From NCBI RefSeq assembly GCF_040362765.1, contig NZ_BAABWK010000001.1, positions 1,155,501 to 1,219,500 on the forward strand: a DNA stretch of 64,000 nt, written 5' to 3'. Under the pieces are notes generated by a model that worked only from the letters and a program-made list of their open reading frames with translations, was not told where the DNA came from and ran no database searches. This document shows positions 6,860-16,449 of the stretch, one piece after another; position 1 is the first letter of the stretch; each line of letters begins with the position of its first letter. The stretch is from Pyruvatibacter sp. HU-CL02332. Lineage in GTDB: Bacteria > Pseudomonadota > Alphaproteobacteria > CGMCC-115125. Position numbers and translations under genes: made by a program.

Positions 6860-9800
6860 CTAGCTGCGCGCATCCAGCGCGTGGGTTGCATCACCAATCA
6901 CCACATAGGGCGCCCAGAAATAGGGGTGCGCTGTGTCGCTGGCATTCATCAATGATGCCTGCGCGTTTCTCAACGCCTCGTGCATGGGTGCACCGCGCGC
7001 TTCAGCAAAGAACTGCCGGGTGATGGCATCAGCTGCTTTGTCATCGGCAACCCAGTGGGTCGCCAGTACGGCGCGCGCACCTGCATAGATAAAGCTGCGA
7101 ACCAGACCATCAAGCTGCGCACCATCGAACAATGCTGCAAGTCCCTGCGCACCTTCTCCGGTCCGTGCTGTGTCACACGCCGCAAGGAAAACAAGGTCAG
7201 CGGATATTTCCATGTCGAGAATTTCTGTTGCCGACAGCAACGCATCCCCCTCACTGCCAAGACTTGTCAGCAGGGCAGGTTCGGTAATGCAGAAGCCATC
7301 TCCAAAGAAACCATGTGTCACAAAAACCAGAACCTGCTGATCCCCGATGGATGGATCATTGAGGATTGCCTGATCGGTGAAGGCTGACCCATCGACGGTT
7401 CGTCTGCGAAAAGAACTCGCAACGCCCGGCGCCAATGGCGTGAGCGGCGCCTGGAGGTTGTCCTGCCCGGCAAACACTCGCCCGCAACGTTCCGGACGCC
7501 CCGCTTCCACCATGCGCTGCGAATACCGGTTGATCCACGGATCCGTGGACCGTGGTGGTGTAGGCGGACCAAACACCGTCAAACCGCCTGGCGCGGATTT
7601 GCGCTCCGTCCGTCGTGTGGCAACAAAACTGCCTGCACTTGGGGAGGATATGAACGCATAGTCTTTCGCCAGAAACGCTATCTGGCTGTAGTCCCGGCTC
7701 CGCATGCTGCCTCCATCCAAAGGCAACTCCGTCACCAAAGCCGCCGGTGGCATGGACCCCAACGATCCGCGAGGAGAGAATATCAATGTTTCGACACCCG
7801 CCGATTTCATATCGGCATGGACGGGACCAAACACACCTTTGAAAAGGTCATGCGCCTGCGCCACCGCATAAGGCACCGTACCCCCACGTCTGCTGCGCAG
7901 TGTAAGGCGCAGTCGGCGCACCAGCTTGGCAGCCTCACCACTGGTCAGATCGGTTCTGAAGGGGCGCACCCGACCATCAAAAACCGCATAGCCAAACCCG
8001 CCGGACCGCGTTGCCGCAAAAGCAACAAATGCTTCCCCGGGCAGCACTGCTTCCACAAGGTCAGTTGCCGACGCGCCCTTGTTGACCAGCTGCATGTATT
8101 GGGGCTGCGCGCGACGCGCTGCATCCTCCGCCGCAAGAAGTTCCTGCTCAATCACATCCGTGGCTTCGCGTAGTTCGGCCAGGCGCACAGGATCCGCAGT
8201 GCCTGCTTCTTCCTGCAAACGCTTTTGCGCATCCGCCAGTGCGCGTTCCGCATCCTGCAGTTCACGTATTTCCGTCGCCGCATTGTCGTTTGCCAGACGG
8301 GCGGCAGCCTGGGCCATGGCCGCTGCAGCCCGCGGCTCGACCACATCTTCAAACGCATTGAGGAAATCAAGCGTTGCCTGCGCATTCCCGCCGTCTCCGG
8401 CGCGTCGAACCAGCAGATCAAGATACTCGCCTGCCCGGTCCGGAGACACGCCGAAGGATCCTTCGACGCTGGAGTAAAGATCAAAGGCCTCGCGATAGGA
8501 GACCAGTGCCTGTTCCTCACGGCCAGCTGCAGCCTGTGCCCGACCGAGACTCGACAGAAGCTGGGCCGTCAACAAAGAACGCGGCTCCCGGCTGCGCCAG
8601 TCTGCCAGAATAGACAGAAGCTGCGACTCCGCCGCCGATGCGCGGCCGTTTTTAAGGGCCGTGAGTGCACGCTTCTCGCCAATAAGGGCCCGCAACCAGG
8701 GCGCGGAGCCAGCCGGCGCGGCACTCACGCGCACATCCGCTTCATTCAGAGCATCAATCGCACCTTCACGACCGCGCAAATCAAGAATGGACGCAAGAAT
8801 GTAAGCACGGTGGGCTTTGAGGATGGTCGCCCGAATACCAGGCTCAAGCGCACTGTCTGAATATAATGGCGGGACTTCTTCACCACGACGCTGATTCACA
8901 AATTCTGCTGCACGCGGGCTGATAGTTGTCAGCTTGCCACCACTTTGCGCACTGTCGAATGCCGCAATAGCGCCCGTGGTTTGTGAGGAGAACGGCGATT
9001 GCGCCATTGCCAGTGCTTCACGCAATGCCCCTTTGTTGAGCAAGTGCACCGCCCGATAGTTCGTAAGTTTGTCGCTCAGCCAGGGTGTGCCCAGCGTCGC
9101 CGATGCGTCACGCGCATCGTCCAGCAAAGTTTCAGCTTCGGCAAAACGCCCCTGACTTGAAAGATTGAGAGCAAGATCAAGCGCGATGTCCGCACGCCGC
9201 ACCGGGTCTCCACCAAACAGCCCATCCTGAATGGACACGGCGCGGGCAAAGTCTTCAGCGGCCAGAGCAAACCGGAAGGAGGCGTTGCGCTTGTGCCCAC
9301 GCCGCCGCAAAACTTCCTGATCCTGCAAGGCAACAACTCCAGGCAGCCCCTCAACATCGCTAGCTGACAATTCGACAGGCGCTTCATTGCCAACAATGGC
9401 CGCCGCGCCACGTCGCATCACCGGCAGGAGGGCAGGCAAGCCGCGTCCGGCGCTAACCAGACCATTGCCCTGGTCGCGCACCGCTATGTCGCGGAACAAG
9501 TCCGCTGATGATGTTCCCGGACAAGTCAGGCCCGAGGATGCCAGCTGCAACTCTTCTTGGCTGACCGCTTCGCCCGTCACGCCTTGCCCGCGGACACAGC
9601 CTGACAGAAAGGTTTCAAGCTCTGATGTGCTTTGTTCAGGATAAACCTGAATGATACCGGCAGGCCGACGCCAGGACCCGCAGAACACGTCGTACTGCGC
9701 CCCGAGCCCTGCCAGCTGCATGTCGATGCGTCGGGTCGCACGGCACTGCTCCGCATCCGCACTCGTGCCAAGATCAAGAGCCTCCGGCAGCCCGCCAGAC

Positions 9801-9907
9801 GTGGTGGCAACGCCTCCAAAGCCAACACCCTCGCTGATGGATTCACAGCCAGCCAATGCAAGGCCCGCCACCAGCAGCACCGTCAATGATTTCTGTTTTG
9901 CGATCAT
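6860..9907 (-). CDS. CHAT-domain (caspase-like) TPR lipoprotein
   Basis: 1015 residues from the ATG at 9907, which overlaps the TpsA stop as ATGA. The signal peptide ends in a lipobox, LALAG-C21, predicting a lipid-anchored extracytoplasmic protein. Residues about 190-560 are helical repeats of TPR type (EQALVSYREAFDLYSSV and similar). About 565-625 is a Glu/Ala/Lys coiled coil. The last 350 residues are a CHAT peptidase domain with the caspase dyad: His865 in VFVTHGFFGDG and Cys911 in VFLAACDTARTGEGAQGL, followed by GARAVLATHWVADD and PYFWAPYVVIGD. Both catalytic residues are intact. Location and coupling suggest it processes or senses the TpsA exoprotein; that role is inference. Confidence 0.88.
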   Translation of the reverse strand: MIAKQKSLTVLLVAGLALAGCESISEGVGFGGVATTSGGLPEALDLGTSADAEQCRATRRIDMQLAGLGAQYDVFCGSWRRPAGIIQVYPEQSTSELETFLSGCVRGQGVTGEAVSQEELQLASSGLTCPGTSSADLFRDIAVRDQGNGLVSAGRGLPALLPVMRRGAAAIVGNEAPVELSASDVEGLPGVVALQDQEVLRRRGHKRNASFRFALAAEDFARAVSIQDGLFGGDPVRRADIALDLALNLSSQGRFAEAETLLDDARDASATLGTPWLSDKLTNYRAVHLLNKGALREALAMAQSPFSSQTTGAIAAFDSAQSGGKLTTISPRAAEFVNQRRGEEVPPLYSDSALEPGIRATILKAHRAYILASILDLRGREGAIDALNEADVRVSAAPAGSAPWLRALIGEKRALTALKNGRASAAESQLLSILADWRSREPRSLLTAQLLSSLGRAQAAAGREEQALVSYREAFDLYSSVEGSFGVSPDRAGEYLDLLVRRAGDGGNAQATLDFLNAFEDVVEPRAAAAMAQAAARLANDNAATEIRELQDAERALADAQKRLQEEAGTADPVRLAELREATDVIEQELLAAEDAARRAQPQYMQLVNKGASATDLVEAVLPGEAFVAFAATRSGGFGYAVFDGRVRPFRTDLTSGEAAKLVRRLRLTLRSRRGGTVPYAVAQAHDLFKGVFGPVHADMKSAGVETLIFSPRGSLGSMPPAALVTELPLDGGSMRSRDYSQIAFLAKDYAFISSPSAGSFVATRRTERKSAPGGLTVFGPPTPPRSTDPWINRYSQRMVEAGRPERCGRVFAGQDNLQAPLTPLAPGVASSFRRRTVDGSAFTDQAILNDPSIGDQQVLVFVTHGFFGDGFCITEPALLTSLGSEGDALLSATEILDMEISADLVFLAACDTARTGEGAQGLAALFDGAQLDGLVRSFIYAGARAVLATHWVADDKAADAITRQFFAEARGAPMHEALRNAQASLMNASDTAHPYFWAPYVVIGDATHALDARS

Positions 9908-12900
9908 GGTAGGCCAACCCCCCAAAGACCTTCATTGCCGGAGCCTGCTACGCCACCAAGATCCTCTTCCTCATCGTCATCGTCATCGTCGTCTTCAAAC
10001 CCGAAGAGTGTCGAGTTTGTCAGACTGCTGAGCGCGCTATTGCGCGACCGCGCACTTTCCTGCGCTTCGCGAAGGATGGCGATGGAGCAGCTGGATGAGT
10101 CTCCGATAACGCAAAGGTTGAGACGCAACTCACCATTCTGCGACAGCCCCGGGCCAAGAAGGTTTGGCTCCAAGCCGGCTTCAAAGCTGGTCACCCGCTC
10201 ACCGGTTGAGCGAATGACCGTCCCGAAGAGATTGACCCGCTCCGGGCCACCGCCGGTATTGACGATTGTGCCCTCGCCGGCCGGTGCCTCACCAAAGACA
10301 ACCCCAGCGCCGACAAAACTCGTTCCGGTGTTCAGTTGTACAATTTCGCCCGGCGCGAACAGACGCAATTGATCAGCGGCAATGAACACATGGTCCTGTG
10401 TACCATTGAACCGCGCGAGATCTGGCTCACCCAGCGTGGATAGATCAAGGTCACCACCTGCACGTTCAAACTCATCAAGAAACGCTTGCGTGCCGATCAC
10501 GATATCTTCCGAACTTTCCAGTCTCAAAGAGGCAAGACGGTCAGCGGCAGTATCCTTGCCAAGTGCGCCTGAGACCAGGATCAGACCCGGCCTGGCATTG
10601 GCAGCACCATCCACAAAACCCAGCTGAAGGTGAGGAAGGCCCGTGACGTTGCCCGCTGCAATGATGCGCGCATTCACGTCAGCGCCGAGGAAAAGGGACT
10701 GAAGAGCAGCAGGATCAAACGTCGCATCAAGCAACGCCAGATCGTTGGCACCTGCATTGATCTGAAGCTTTGAGGCAATAATCCGGGTTACTTCGGACGC
10801 ATCAAGGGTAAAGCCCTGTGGACGGCGCAGCGTAACCCCGTCCGTTCCCCCCGAACCGCCAATAATGATGGTGCGCCCGGTACCAGCCGGTGTCAGGTTG
10901 AATTGGTCGCCAGCACTGATCGTGCCGGTAAGGTCGAGATCAAGTACCACCAGCGACACATCTGTGTTTGACGCAATGCTGTTGATGACAGCCGACCCCG
11001 ACGGCGCTTCGATGAGCAAAATGCCACCCGTGGCCGCCACTGATCCCGCTACATGCACATTACCTGTCAGGGCTTGTAGCGTTGCCGTGCCGCCAACAGT
11101 CGAGGCCCCGGTCATGGTGCTTGACCCACCAACAAGAGACAGGTCGCCGCCGATCATGACATTGTTCAAAGTTGCAGCGCCGCCAATCGCGCGCGCCGTC
11201 AGACCTCCATTGGGTGCCACCACGGAGCTGGCACCACCGCCTGTCAATGCACCTGTCAGCGCTTCAAGATTTACTTGGCCCTGGGTAACCAGCGCCCCTG
11301 CGTAGTTCACCGCCGCACCGACAAGGGAAATACCCCCTGGCGCGTTGAGACCCTGGATCGAAACCGTACCAGCCGGTGCACGCAGATCAGCAGACCCCGC
11401 CGTCGTCGCCATATCGCCGCCGGTCGCTGTGATACCGCCGGTTGATGCATCAAGGTCAATGCCAGTCCCGGCCTGCACCGTCCCGGTCAGGCTGATGGAC
11501 CCCCCGTCAATATCCAGAAGACCCGGCGTCGAAATGTCACCAGCAGTAGCGGTCAGTGACGCAGGCCCTGCGCCCGCGTTGATGCTGCCCGTCACATCAA
11601 TGTCCTGAGCAACAAACGTGGCACCGGTCGCACCGGAAACCGACGTAACGTCTATATCGCCATTGACCGCACTCAGGGCAACGGTACCGCCCGCGGACGT
11701 CACAGCGCTATCCGCACTCACATTGCCAGTGGTTCCCGAGAGCGCCACACCACCAGCGCCATTGACCGGTCCATTCACAGTCACAGACGTGCCGGTGACG
11801 TCCACCACACCGCCTGAAGAAATGACCGTCACATCGGCTGTCAGGGCCACAGCACCCCCGGCTACAACCGGCCCGGAGAGCTGGATGCTGTCTCCATCAA
11901 TATCCATGGCCCCGGCAGCGGATATGTTGTTTGCGCCACCACCGGTCGCCGAAAGCGACGTAGCACCGTTCGCAGATTGCACAGATCCGCCTGCGCCCGT
12001 CAGGTCAACATCAGTACCAGAGATCGTGACACCAGCAGGACCTGTGACGTTGCCCACATCCACGGCGCCAAGCGTCGACACCACACGTACGGTCGTTGTG
12101 GCGGAAACGTCATCAACGTCGATCCCGTTGGAGGAGTCGACTGACACGCTGCCACCTGTGGCTGTCAGCGTGCCGCCATTCACAGGTCCGTTGGTTGCAT
12201 CAATATCGATGCTGGCACCTGTCGTTGCCCCCGAAAGATTGACCTGATGCGCATCAATGTCGATTGCACCCGCAGCAGAAATATTGCTCGCACCACCACC
12301 AGTCGCTGTCAGGTTTGCAGGCCCCGTCGTGACCTGCACAGACCCGCCTGCACCGGTCAGATCAATGTCGGTACCGGAGATATCTGCCTGCGTAACTGCC
12401 GAGACATCTCCCACATCAACAGATCCAGTTGATGAAACCACACGCACGGACGTCGTTGCCGAGACATTGTCGACGTCGATATTGCCAGTTGCGTCAACGG
12501 CAACAGCCCCACCCGTCGCTGCAATGCTGGTTGCCGTAACCGGGCCAGCGTCAGCATCAATATCGACCGACCCGCCCTGAATGCTCGTCGCACTCACCTG
12601 GTTGGCCGTCAGCGTAATCCCGGTGGACGCCTGAATGGCTTGAAGGACTGCATTGCCCGCATTGGCAACGACAGACACCAGACCACCGGTAGAGGTGATG
12701 GACCCATTGGTGGAAGCATTGCCCGTCGCCGCATCGATGGTGATGTCACCCGTCGCCGACATATTGCCACTCAGGGTGACCACATTGCCATCAATATCGA
12801 TCGCACCCGCCGACGAGATGTCGTTCGCACCACCGCCAGTTGCCGTCAAAGCTACAGTGCCAGCCGTGGCAACAACGTCACCATTGGTGCCCGTAAAATC

Positions 12901-15900
12901 AATGTCCGTTCCCGACACTGTCACACCCGCAGGGCCGGTAACATCCCCCACATCCACAGCCCCGGTGCTCGACACGACCCGAACTGTCGTGGTTGCGGAG
13001 ACGTTATCCACATCAACATTGCCGGTCGCGTCGATAGAGGCTGACCCGGCTGACGCGGTGATAGCATTGGCTGTGACCGCTCCATTGTCCGCATCAATGT
13101 CTATCGCAGTGCCCGTCAACGGACCTGACAGCACCACGGCATCGCCATCAATATCCATGGCACCCGCCGCTGAAATATTGTTCGCACCGCCCCCGGACGC
13201 GACAACCAATATGGTGCCACCGGTGGACTGCAAGCTGCCGCCCGCGCCAGTGAGATCGACATCCGTGGCTGAAATCGTGATGCCGGTTGCGCCGGTCACA
13301 TTGCCCACATCCACAGCGCCGGTCGTGGAAACAACCCGTGCTGTCGTCGTCGCCGAAACGTTGTCCACATCGACATCACCAGCGGCCTGCACCACAGCAG
13401 ACCCACCCGTCGCGGTGACACTCGTTGTCGTGACCGTGCCCACATCCGCGTCAATACCAACAGATGAACCTTGTACCGTCGTCGCTGAAATCTGGTTGGC
13501 TGCCAGCGTCACGCCGGTCAGAGCCTGGACGGCTTGCAGAACCGCATTGCCTGCATTGGCAATGACGGAAACCAGCCCACCCGTTGACGTGATCGAGCCG
13601 GTGGTGGATGCGTTGCCGGTCGCCGCATCAATGGTGATGTTGCCTGTAGCGGACGTGTTGCCGGCAAGCGTCACCGAGTTGCCATCGATATCAATGGCAC
13701 CTGCGGAGGAAATATTGTTCGCGCCGCCTCCCGACGCGGTCACCGAAACCGCGCCATTCGACGCCTGGACGTCACCATTGGTGCCGGTCAGATCAACATC
13801 CGTACCCGAAACCGTAACGCCGGTTGTGCTAGTGATGTCGCCCACATCAACAGCGCCGGCGCCAGACACAACCGAAGCTGTTGTGGTGGCAGAGACGTCA
13901 TCCACATCCACATCACCCGTCGCATCGACGGAGGCTGACCCGGCGGACGCGGTGATCGCATTGGCCGTGACCGTCCCATTATCCGCATCAATATCCACTG
14001 TTGTGCCGGTAACCGGTCCCGAGAGGGCAACCACATCACCATCAACATCAATGCCGCCAGCCGACGAGATGTTGTTCACACCGCCGCCAGACGCTGTAAC
14101 CGATACTGTTCCGCCGGTGGATTGCAGCGAGCCACCTGTGCCGGTCAGATCAACATCTGTGCCGGAAATGGTGATGCCGCCCGGGCTGGTGACATTGCCC
14201 ACGTCCACAGCTCCAGCACTCGATACGACTCGGGCTGTTGTGGTTGCGGAGACATTATCCACATCGACGTCGCCGGTAGCATCAATTGACGCTGATCCGG
14301 CTGAGGCTGTGACAGCGTTGGCCGTGACGGCCCCGTTGTCAGCATCAATATCTACCGCGGTCCCCGTCAGAGGCCCGGATAGCACCACGGCATCACCGTC
14401 AATATCGATTGCTCCAGCGGACGAAATATTGTTTGCCCCGCCCCCTGATGCTGTTACCGAAACCGCGCCGCCGGTCGACTGAAGCGAGCCACCAGTGCCC
14501 GTCAGGTCCACATCGGTTCCCGACACCGTGATCCCGCCCGGCCCCGTGACATTGCCCACATCAACGGCGCCAGCGCTGGAGACAACCCGTGCCGTCGTCG
14601 TGGCTGACATATCATCCACATCGACGTTCCCCGTCGCGTCAACGGACACAGCGCCAGCAGATGCCGTAATCGCATTTGCGGTGACAGTTCCGTTGTCGGC
14701 GTCGATATCAATGCTGGTACCTGTTGTCGCCCCGGAGAGCGAAACAACATCAGCGTCAATGTCGATTGCCCCGGTTGCCGAGATATTGTTCGCGCCGCCA
14801 CCTGTCGCCGTGACAGACACGGTCCCGCCTGTCGATTGGAGCGATCCGCCGGTGCCGGTCAGATCAACGTCGGTGCCCGACAACGTGATGTTGTTGTCAC
14901 TTGAGACGTTGCCAACCTTGAGGGTGCTGGCGGTAGATATCACTTCTGCTGACTGGCTGGCGGTGACGTCACCAACACCAACACTCCCGGTAGCGCCAAT
15001 GCGCACAAACTGGACGTTGAAGTCATCCGCTGTGACCGTTCCTGGCACAGCATCTATGGCCCAGGACGAAGTGGCGCCGGTCGCATTGCCGCTCAAGGTG
15101 ACATTGGTACCGACATCGATATCGACAATACCCGCACCCTTGGAGATGTCGCCGTTGGTGGCGGTCAGAGAGAGAGCCCCGTTGGTCGTACGCAGCACCG
15201 TTGTCGTGCCTGTCGTATTTCCGTTTGTCAGGTCGATATCGCGCCCTGAAACGGTAATACTTCCCTGGGCAATGAGTTCCGCTACGTCGATATTGCCGTT
15301 TGTGGCCTGAATGTTCACATCCCCGGCTGTGGCCTGGAGGTCGGCTGCGATCGTGACGTCACCGGTTGTGCCGGTGACACTGATGGCACCGGTGCTGCTG
15401 TTTGTGTTGCCGCCGGTGTTGAGTGGTCCTACGGCGTTCCCGATGGTTACTGCCGTGCCCTGCAAAGAAGCGGTTCCCGGCGCCACGATGGTCATGTTGT
15501 CCGTCTTGACGGCATCGGTGGCGGCTGCCCCCAAAACGCCGCCGGTGATATCCACGCCGCCAAGCAGCATGACATCACCCGACAGGGTCCCGACGTTCTG
15601 CGCTTCGACCAGCCCTTCCATATTGAGGAAGGCGCCACCGCCGACGCGGGACGCATCGGCAATGACGCGGCCCCCAATGGCCCGACCAGTAGATGTCTGA
15701 TGCACGACATCCCCACCGGCAGCTACGGTGGAAGATCCGCCATCAACGATGAAGTCGGTCACAAGCAACTCGTTGAACGCCGCACCATTATTGCGTGCCG
15801 TGCTGGCAAATTTGATGCGGAAGGCTTCCGCACCTCCCAGCAGCACATCACCGTGGGACGATGTGAGGTCACCCGAATTGGTGACCATCGGCGCCACCAG

Positions 15901-16449
15901 CGCGAGAAGTCCCGTCGTGTCGAGGTCCGCGCCATTGGCAACGATGATGGCTCCCGTGCCGCCGGCATCGGTAAAGGTGAACGTGCCGGTAGTCGGGTCA
16001 GTGGCCATGAAGGTGGCGTTGTCGATGTCCGCCGTCGTGGCCAGCAGCGCTCCCACATCAATATTTGCGTTGGCCCCGAAGGCCACACCGGCAGGATTGA
16101 GAATCCACACATGTCCGTTGGACTGGAGAATGCCGTCAATAGTGCTCTGCGCCAGTGGCCCGGTGACCTTGTTGAGCGCAATCGACTGGTTGTTCAGCTG
16201 GTTGAAGATAACCGTGTCGCCATTGTCGATATTGAAGCTGTCCCAGGTAATGACGCTCCTGGGGTCTGTCCCGGTGTTGATGGTCACGTCACCACCCGAC
16301 GGAGTGATGCTGCCGCCAGCGCCACCGGCAACAAAGGTGCCGTTGGCCGGTGTCGCCGACGCCGCCGACACCGCAAGGGCCGCCGTCGATACGCCAGCCA
16401 GCAGCCGCGCGAGTGTTTTGCGGATCAATGGAGTAGAGGACTTTGTCAT
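9904..16449 (-). CDS. TpsA-type exoprotein (filamentous haemagglutinin N-terminal domain), giant repeat protein
   Basis: 2181 residues. After a signal peptide (RLLAGVSTAALAVSAASA) comes the two-partner-secretion domain, about residues 33-270, with INQLNNQSIALNKVTG-like and GHVWILNPAGVAFGANANID segments, which bind the POTRA domains of TpsB. The middle, about residues 510-1470, is an array of 119- and 179-residue repeats rich in Asp, Gly, Thr and Val, predicted to extend a right-handed beta-helix; each unit holds a DIDADNG-type acidic loop. Residues about 2152-2163 are an almost pure Asp/Glu run near the C-terminus. The start overlaps the tpsB stop (ATGA) and the stop overlaps the CHAT start (ATGA). 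Probably a surface or released adhesin; its binding target is unknown. Confidence 0.93.
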   Translation of the reverse strand: MTKSSTPLIRKTLARLLAGVSTAALAVSAASATPANGTFVAGGAGGSITPSGGDVTINTGTDPRSVITWDSFNIDNGDTVIFNQLNNQSIALNKVTGPLAQSTIDGILQSNGHVWILNPAGVAFGANANIDVGALLATTADIDNATFMATDPTTGTFTFTDAGGTGAIIVANGADLDTTGLLALVAPMVTNSGDLTSSHGDVLLGGAEAFRIKFASTARNNGAAFNELLVTDFIVDGGSSTVAAGGDVVHQTSTGRAIGGRVIADASRVGGGAFLNMEGLVEAQNVGTLSGDVMLLGGVDITGGVLGAAATDAVKTDNMTIVAPGTASLQGTAVTIGNAVGPLNTGGNTNSSTGAISVTGTTGDVTIAADLQATAGDVNIQATNGNIDVAELIAQGSITVSGRDIDLTNGNTTGTTTVLRTTNGALSLTATNGDISKGAGIVDIDVGTNVTLSGNATGATSSWAIDAVPGTVTADDFNVQFVRIGATGSVGVGDVTASQSAEVISTASTLKVGNVSSDNNITLSGTDVDLTGTGGSLQSTGGTVSVTATGGGANNISATGAIDIDADVVSLSGATTGTSIDIDADNGTVTANAITASAGAVSVDATGNVDVDDMSATTTARVVSSAGAVDVGNVTGPGGITVSGTDVDLTGTGGSLQSTGGAVSVTASGGGANNISSAGAIDIDGDAVVLSGPLTGTAVDIDADNGAVTANAVTASAGSASIDATGDVDVDNVSATTTARVVSSAGAVDVGNVTSPGGITISGTDVDLTGTGGSLQSTGGTVSVTASGGGVNNISSAGGIDVDGDVVALSGPVTGTTVDIDADNGTVTANAITASAGSASVDATGDVDVDDVSATTTASVVSGAGAVDVGDITSTTGVTVSGTDVDLTGTNGDVQASNGAVSVTASGGGANNISSAGAIDIDGNSVTLAGNTSATGNITIDAATGNASTTGSITSTGGLVSVIANAGNAVLQAVQALTGVTLAANQISATTVQGSSVGIDADVGTVTTTSVTATGGSAVVQAAGDVDVDNVSATTTARVVSTTGAVDVGNVTGATGITISATDVDLTGAGGSLQSTGGTILVVASGGGANNISAAGAMDIDGDAVVLSGPLTGTAIDIDADNGAVTANAITASAGSASIDATGNVDVDNVSATTTVRVVSSTGAVDVGDVTGPAGVTVSGTDIDFTGTNGDVVATAGTVALTATGGGANDISSAGAIDIDGNVVTLSGNMSATGDITIDAATGNASTNGSITSTGGLVSVVANAGNAVLQAIQASTGITLTANQVSATSIQGGSVDIDADAGPVTATSIAATGGAVAVDATGNIDVDNVSATTSVRVVSSTGSVDVGDVSAVTQADISGTDIDLTGAGGSVQVTTGPANLTATGGGASNISAAGAIDIDAHQVNLSGATTGASIDIDATNGPVNGGTLTATGGSVSVDSSNGIDVDDVSATTTVRVVSTLGAVDVGNVTGPAGVTISGTDVDLTGAGGSVQSANGATSLSATGGGANNISAAGAMDIDGDSIQLSGPVVAGGAVALTADVTVISSGGVVDVTGTSVTVNGPVNGAGGVALSGTTGNVSADSAVTSAGGTVALSAVNGDIDVTSVSGATGATFVAQDIDVTGSINAGAGPASLTATAGDISTPGLLDIDGGSISLTGTVQAGTGIDLDASTGGITATGGDMATTAGSADLRAPAGTVSIQGLNAPGGISLVGAAVNYAGALVTQGQVNLEALTGALTGGGASSVVAPNGGLTARAIGGAATLNNVMIGGDLSLVGGSSTMTGASTVGGTATLQALTGNVHVAGSVAATGGILLIEAPSGSAVINSIASNTDVSLVVLDLDLTGTISAGDQFNLTPAGTGRTIIIGGSGGTDGVTLRRPQGFTLDASEVTRIIASKLQINAGANDLALLDATFDPAALQSLFLGADVNARIIAAGNVTGLPHLQLGFVDGAANARPGLILVSGALGKDTAADRLASLRLESSEDIVIGTQAFLDEFERAGGDLDLSTLGEPDLARFNGTQDHVFIAADQLRLFAPGEIVQLNTGTSFVGAGVVFGEAPAGEGTIVNTGGGPERVNLFGTVIRSTGERVTSFEAGLEPNLLGPGLSQNGELRLNLCVIGDSSSCSIAILREAQESARSRNSALSSLTNSTLFGFEDDDDDDDEEEDLGGVAGSGNEGLWGVGLP
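9970..10000 (-). repeat. Asp/Glu codon run near the TpsA C-terminus
   Basis: A stretch of repeated GAC/GAT and GAG/GAA codons encodes EDDDDDDDEEED, about 18 residues before the TpsA stop. Such trinucleotide runs can change length by slippage in steps of whole codons. The acidic patch is followed by a glycine-rich tail. Confidence 0.7.
12053..14912 (-). repeat. Length-exact tandem array in TpsA (357-bp and 537-bp units)
   Basis: The same landmark, the VDVGN-encoding site read on + as CCCACATC or a close variant, recurs at 14912 (degenerate), 14555, 14198, 13841, 13304, 12947, 12410 and 12053. In reading order the spacings are 357, 357, 357, 537, 357, 537 and 357 bp. The long unit equals the short unit plus exactly 180 bp, a 60-residue insert containing the ATGNASTTGSITSTGGLVSV-like segment. 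No unit has lost or gained a codon overall, although bases differ between copies. Confidence 0.85.

Noticed and set aside
6860-9907. Craspase-type (type III-E CRISPR) CHAT protease
   Set aside because: No cas gene or array is present, and the protein has a lipoprotein signal peptide, which does not fit a cytosolic Craspase.
12053-14912. CRISPR-like regular spacing in the tpsA gene
   Set aside because: The units are 357 or 537 bp, protein coding, and vary along the whole unit; there are no short identical repeats with unique spacers.
12653-15310. Long + strand open frames (609 and 271 residues) antisense to TpsA
   Set aside because: They are mirror frames of an Asp/Gly/Thr/Val-rich repeat gene that lacks antisense stop codons. 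Their sequences are low-complexity Pro/Ser/Thr/Val strings without domains.
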